From: an uncultured Eubacterium sp.
GTDB taxonomy: Bacteria; Bacillota; Clostridia; Peptostreptococcales; Anaerovoracaceae
DNA length: 25,173 nt
Reading direction: 5' to 3'
Assembly (NCBI GenBank): GCA_937966095.1
Contig: CALCKF010000079.1
Location: 1 to 25,173 of the forward strand
Of this stretch, positions 22,823 to 25,173 are shown piece after piece. The notes under the pieces were generated by a model. The model searched no databases. It saw only the letters and a list, made by a program, of their open reading frames with translations, and was not told where the DNA came from. Made by a program: the position numbers and the translations under genes. Every line of letters starts with the position of its first letter. Position 1 is the stretch's first letter.

Positions 22823-24697
22823 ATGTTTGATATACAGGAAAATCTTAAAAACCTGCCCGATAAACCGGGCGTGTATATGCATAAAGATAAGTTAGGCAAT
22901 ATAATATATGTCGGAAAGGCTGTCTCTTTAAAAAACAGAGTGCGTCAGTATTTTCAATCATCAAGGAATATGTCTCCGAAGGTGAGGAGCATGGTGAGTC
23001 AGATAGCCGAGTTTGAGTATATAACAGCGGGCAGTGAGATGGAGGCTCTGATTTTAGAATGCAATCTTATAAAAAAATACAGGCCGAAATATAATGTCCT
23101 GCTTAGGGATGATAAAACATACCCTTATATAAAGATAACCAATGAAGAATATCCTCGCATAATAAAAACGAGGATAATAAAGAAAGACGGAGGGAAGTAT
23201 TTCGGACCTTATAGCGACGCCGGAGCAGTGAACAGGATAGTAGATCTTCTGAACAGCAGTTTTTCATTGAAAAGATGTTCGGCAATATCTTTTGATAAAG
23301 ATGCCAGGCCATGTTTGAATTATCATATAAACCAGTGCAGAGGGATATGCAATGGTGATATAGATCCTGAGGAATACGCAAAGAGCGTAGATGGAGCGCG
23401 GGAATTTCTCAACGGAAAGAACAAGGCGATGATCGTCAGACTGCAAATGAAAATGAAGGAGGCTGCCGATCATATGGAATATGAAGAAGCTGCACGTTAC
23501 AGAGATTATATAGAGGCTGCTGAAACACTTTCGGAAACACAGAGAGTCGTGATAAGGCAGAGCAAGGACATAGACATAGTTATACCGGCCAGGGGCAGGG
23601 AAGAGATCCATATGGTGATTTTTTTTGTCAGAGAAGGAAAACTTACCGGGAGAGAAAGTTATGAGATAGAGGCATCCGGATCTGAGGATAACGGAGAGCT
23701 TATATCATCATTTATAAAACAGCATTACAGCAGACTTTCAAATTTTCCCAGAGAGATATTGCTGATGCGGCTTCCTGAAGACAGTGATATCCTGGGTGAA
23801 TATCTGTCAGAGCTGGCAGGGCACAATGTAAAGCTGCTGAAGCCGCAGAAGGGAGAGAAAAAAGCTCTTCTTGATATGGCTGGCAGAGATGTTATAGAGA
23901 TGGTGAAGACAATCGATGATAAAGCCGCCAATGCCAGAGAACGAAGGAAAACTCTGGGCTCTGCCATGTTTGACATACTAAAAAAAACCGATATGCTTTC
24001 GGGAGAATATGATGGCAGAGATCTGAGGATAGAAGCTTATGATATCTCAAATACAAATGGCGTGGATACGGTAGGGGCAATGGTGGTTTTTGAGGGTCTG
24101 CATCCGGACAGGAACAGTTACAGGAAGTTCAAAGTGAGGACTGTTTCCGGACAGGATGACTACAGTTCGATGAAAGAAGTACTGTCAAGAAGGTTCGCCA
24201 GAGTTTTTAAAGGCGATATCTCTTTTGATGTATTACCTGATATCATACTGATCGATGGAGGCAGAGGACATGTTTCAGCGGCTCTGGAGATAATAGATGA
24301 AACAGGGTTTGACATCCCGGTACTGGGGATGGTAAAGGATGACCGCCATCGGACAAAAGCTCTTGTCTGGCGGAAAAAAGGAACCGATGATTATGGAGAA
24401 ATTACTCTTAAAGATAAGCCGATTGTTTTCAGGTATATAGGGAACATACAGGAAGAAGTCCACAGATTTGCAATAGAATATCACAGAAAATTAAGAAGCA
24501 AAAATGTTTCAAGATCAGTTTTGGATGATATAGCAGGAATAGGTGCTGTCCGAAAAACCGCATTGTTAGACCATTTCAAAAGCATTGAGGCTATAAAAAA
24601 GGCATCTGTAGATGAGCTGGAGGAGATACCGCAAATGAACAGAAAATCTGCGGAAGCTGTGTGGGAGTATTTTAATGTTGATAAAATTGAAACATAA
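22823..24697 (+). CDS. uvrC: UvrC, excinuclease ABC subunit C
   Basis: A 624-residue nucleotide excision repair nuclease. Order of domains: GIY-YIG nuclease (PGVYMHKDKLGNIIYVGKA, about 12-30), Cys-rich region (CLNYHINQCRGIC, about 155-167), UVR helix (EAADHMEYEEAARYRDYIEA, about 213-232), RNase-H-like C-terminal nuclease (LRIEAYDISNTNGVDTVGAM and DIILIDGGRGHVSAAL) and a tandem helix-hairpin-helix (LDDIAGIGAVRKTALLDHF to the end). It cuts both sides of bulky lesions marked by UvrAB. The frame extends upstream to GTG 22790 inside dacA, but MFDIQENLKNLPDKPGVY at 22823 is the family start. The Shine-Dalgarno there is weak, so coupling to dacA is likely. Confidence 0.97.
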   Translation: MFDIQENLKNLPDKPGVYMHKDKLGNIIYVGKAVSLKNRVRQYFQSSRNMSPKVRSMVSQIAEFEYITAGSEMEALILECNLIKKYRPKYNVLLRDDKTYPYIKITNEEYPRIIKTRIIKKDGGKYFGPYSDAGAVNRIVDLLNSSFSLKRCSAISFDKDARPCLNYHINQCRGICNGDIDPEEYAKSVDGAREFLNGKNKAMIVRLQMKMKEAADHMEYEEAARYRDYIEAAETLSETQRVVIRQSKDIDIVIPARGREEIHMVIFFVREGKLTGRESYEIEASGSEDNGELISSFIKQHYSRLSNFPREILLMRLPEDSDILGEYLSELAGHNVKLLKPQKGEKKALLDMAGRDVIEMVKTIDDKAANARERRKTLGSAMFDILKKTDMLSGEYDGRDLRIEAYDISNTNGVDTVGAMVVFEGLHPDRNSYRKFKVRTVSGQDDYSSMKEVLSRRFARVFKGDISFDVLPDIILIDGGRGHVSAALEIIDETGFDIPVLGMVKDDRHRTKALVWRKKGTDDYGEITLKDKPIVFRYIGNIQEEVHRFAIEYHRKLRSKNVSRSVLDDIAGIGAVRKTALLDHFKSIEAIKKASVDELEEIPQMNRKSAEAVWEYFNVDKIET

Positions 24698-24706
24698 TGG
24701 TATAGT
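24678..24706 (+). promoter_or_regulatory. Promoter of the DUF1292 gene, inside the end of uvrC
   Basis: TTGATA (24678-24683), 17 bases, TATAGT (24701-24706) with TGG just before, an extended -10. The leader is about 34 bases. It indicates that the small gene is at least partly expressed apart from uvrC. Confidence 0.6.
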
Positions 24707-24746
24707 AATGCTGATAAAAGAAACACTTTGAGTACGGAGGAAAAAG

Positions 24747-25016
24747 ATGGCTGATAAAAAAGAATTGTACGGATATGATGAAGAAGATATCATGACTCTT
24801 GAATTTGATGATGGAGAGGAAGTGGAGTGCGGCATACTTGGTGTATTCGACGCATTTGACAAGGAATATATAGCTCTCAATCCTCTTGGGACAGAAGATG
24901 TTTATATTTACGGATATAAAGAATATGATGAAGATTATGAACTTATGGATATGGACGATGAGGAATTCAACAAAGTTGTAGCTGAATTTGAAAAACTTGT
25001 GGTTGAAGAAGAGTGA
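24747..25016 (+). CDS. DUF1292 family protein, YrzB-like
   Basis: An 89-residue, very acidic protein of the DUF1292 family, which is common in Firmicutes and has no settled function (YrzB in Bacillus). It is small, lacks cysteine motifs apart from one Cys in VECGILGVF, and has no membrane segment. The conserved parts LEFDDGEEVECGILGVFD, EYIALNPL and the acidic YKEYDEDYELMDMDDEEF are visible. GGAGG is the ribosome binding site. In Bacillus yrzB lies with yrzL and yrrK near recJ, so the uvrC neighbour here differs. It ends 32 bases before a terminator. Confidence 0.9.
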   Translation: MADKKELYGYDEEDIMTLEFDDGEEVECGILGVFDAFDKEYIALNPLGTEDVYIYGYKEYDEDYELMDMDDEEFNKVVAEFEKLVVEEE

Positions 25017-25048
25017 TCCGACATATATCGATCTATATGGACATACAG

Positions 25049-25087
25049 CCGCCAGGTATAGATAAATCCAAATACCTGTCGGTTTTT
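25049..25087 (+). terminator. Rho-independent terminator after the DUF1292 gene
   Basis: CCGCCAGGTAT (25049-25059) pairs with ATACCTGTCGG (25072-25082), one mismatch, around a 12-base loop, followed by five T (25083-25087). It should end the DUF1292 transcript and perhaps the uvrC readthrough. Confidence 0.85.
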
Positions 25088-25131
25088 CTTATGCCATTGA
25101 TACGTTTGATGACTTTATAAGGAGACCAGCT

Positions 25132-25170
25132 ATGAAAAGTCAAGGTAAATATCAGAAGAAAATAGAATAA
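25132..25170 (+). CDS. Very short ORF, possible leader peptide (12 codons)
   Basis: ATG 25132 follows AAGGAG at 25119-25124 with good spacing and opens a 12-codon frame (MKSQGKYQKKIE) that stops at TAA 25168-25170. It lies downstream of a terminator at the window edge. Such basic peptides can be leader peptides controlling the next gene, but the next gene is outside the window. There are no repeated codons that point to attenuation. Low confidence that it is translated. Confidence 0.3.
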   Translation: MKSQGKYQKKIE

Positions 25171-25173
25171 AAT

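Noticed and set aside
1..25173. Mobile elements, CRISPR arrays, defence systems, tRNA or rRNA genes
   Set aside because: No transposase, integrase, phage or Cas-like proteins, no regularly spaced repeats and no RNA gene signatures were seen. Every large frame is explained by a core gene.

Overview
The window looks like a core-genome segment of a low-to-moderate GC anaerobic Firmicute, most likely class Clostridia. Several things point that way: strong AGGAGG-type ribosome binding sites, some TTG starts, heavy use of ATA and AGA codons, a clostridial 2[4Fe-4S] ferredoxin, Rex, a FeoA-FeoB fusion, a CIRCE-controlled groESL operon and a YrzB-like DUF1292 protein. I cannot place it to genus. A member of the Eubacteriales/Peptostreptococcales near Anaerovoracaceae is a weak guess. 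Coding density is high and no stretch longer than 300 bases lacks a gene.

Region 1 (1-5670, + strand) is a tRNA t6A-modification and translation block: tsaE (3' end only), tsaB, rimI, an undescribed 59-codon Cys-rich ORF, tsaD and a YdiF-type ABC-F ATPase. These are followed by acpP (own promoter) and rex, closed by a perfect hairpin. The order tsaE-tsaB-rimI-tsaD-abcF-rex-...-groESL resembles the ydiB-ydiC-ydiD-gcp-ydiF-rex-groESL order of Bacillus. Region 2 (5690-9840) has a small ferredoxin on the minus strand, divergent from a P-loop/Asp23-like fusion gene that is translationally coupled to an OGG1-type DNA glycosylase. After these comes the CIRCE-groES-groEL operon and a strong bidirectional terminator.

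Region 3 (9860-13010, - strand) holds a QueG-like iron-sulfur protein and, upstream of it, an operon of a D-2-hydroxyacid dehydrogenase and an NhaC-family antiporter. Region 4 (13085-17750, + strand) holds the Mn exporter gene mntP, rdgB (house-cleaning NTPase), a YihY/BrkB membrane protein and a FeoA-FeoB ferrous iron transporter. Region 5 (17760-25173) is centred on a divergent serine-biosynthesis locus: serA leftward, and serC-apgM-like-dacA-uvrC rightward as a tightly packed run. A DUF1292 gene with its own promoter, a terminator and a 12-codon ORF close the window.

I found no prophage, insertion sequence, CRISPR array, toxin-antitoxin or defence genes, and no rRNA or tRNA. The items most worth a second look are modest: the Cys-rich ORF inside the tsa operon with its own promoter and an SD-masking hairpin; the P-loop/Asp23 fusion; the phosphoglycerate-mutase-like gene fused by overlap to serC with no serB in sight; the dehydrogenase-NhaC pair; and the repeated TTTAC palindromes between the divergent serA and serC promoters.
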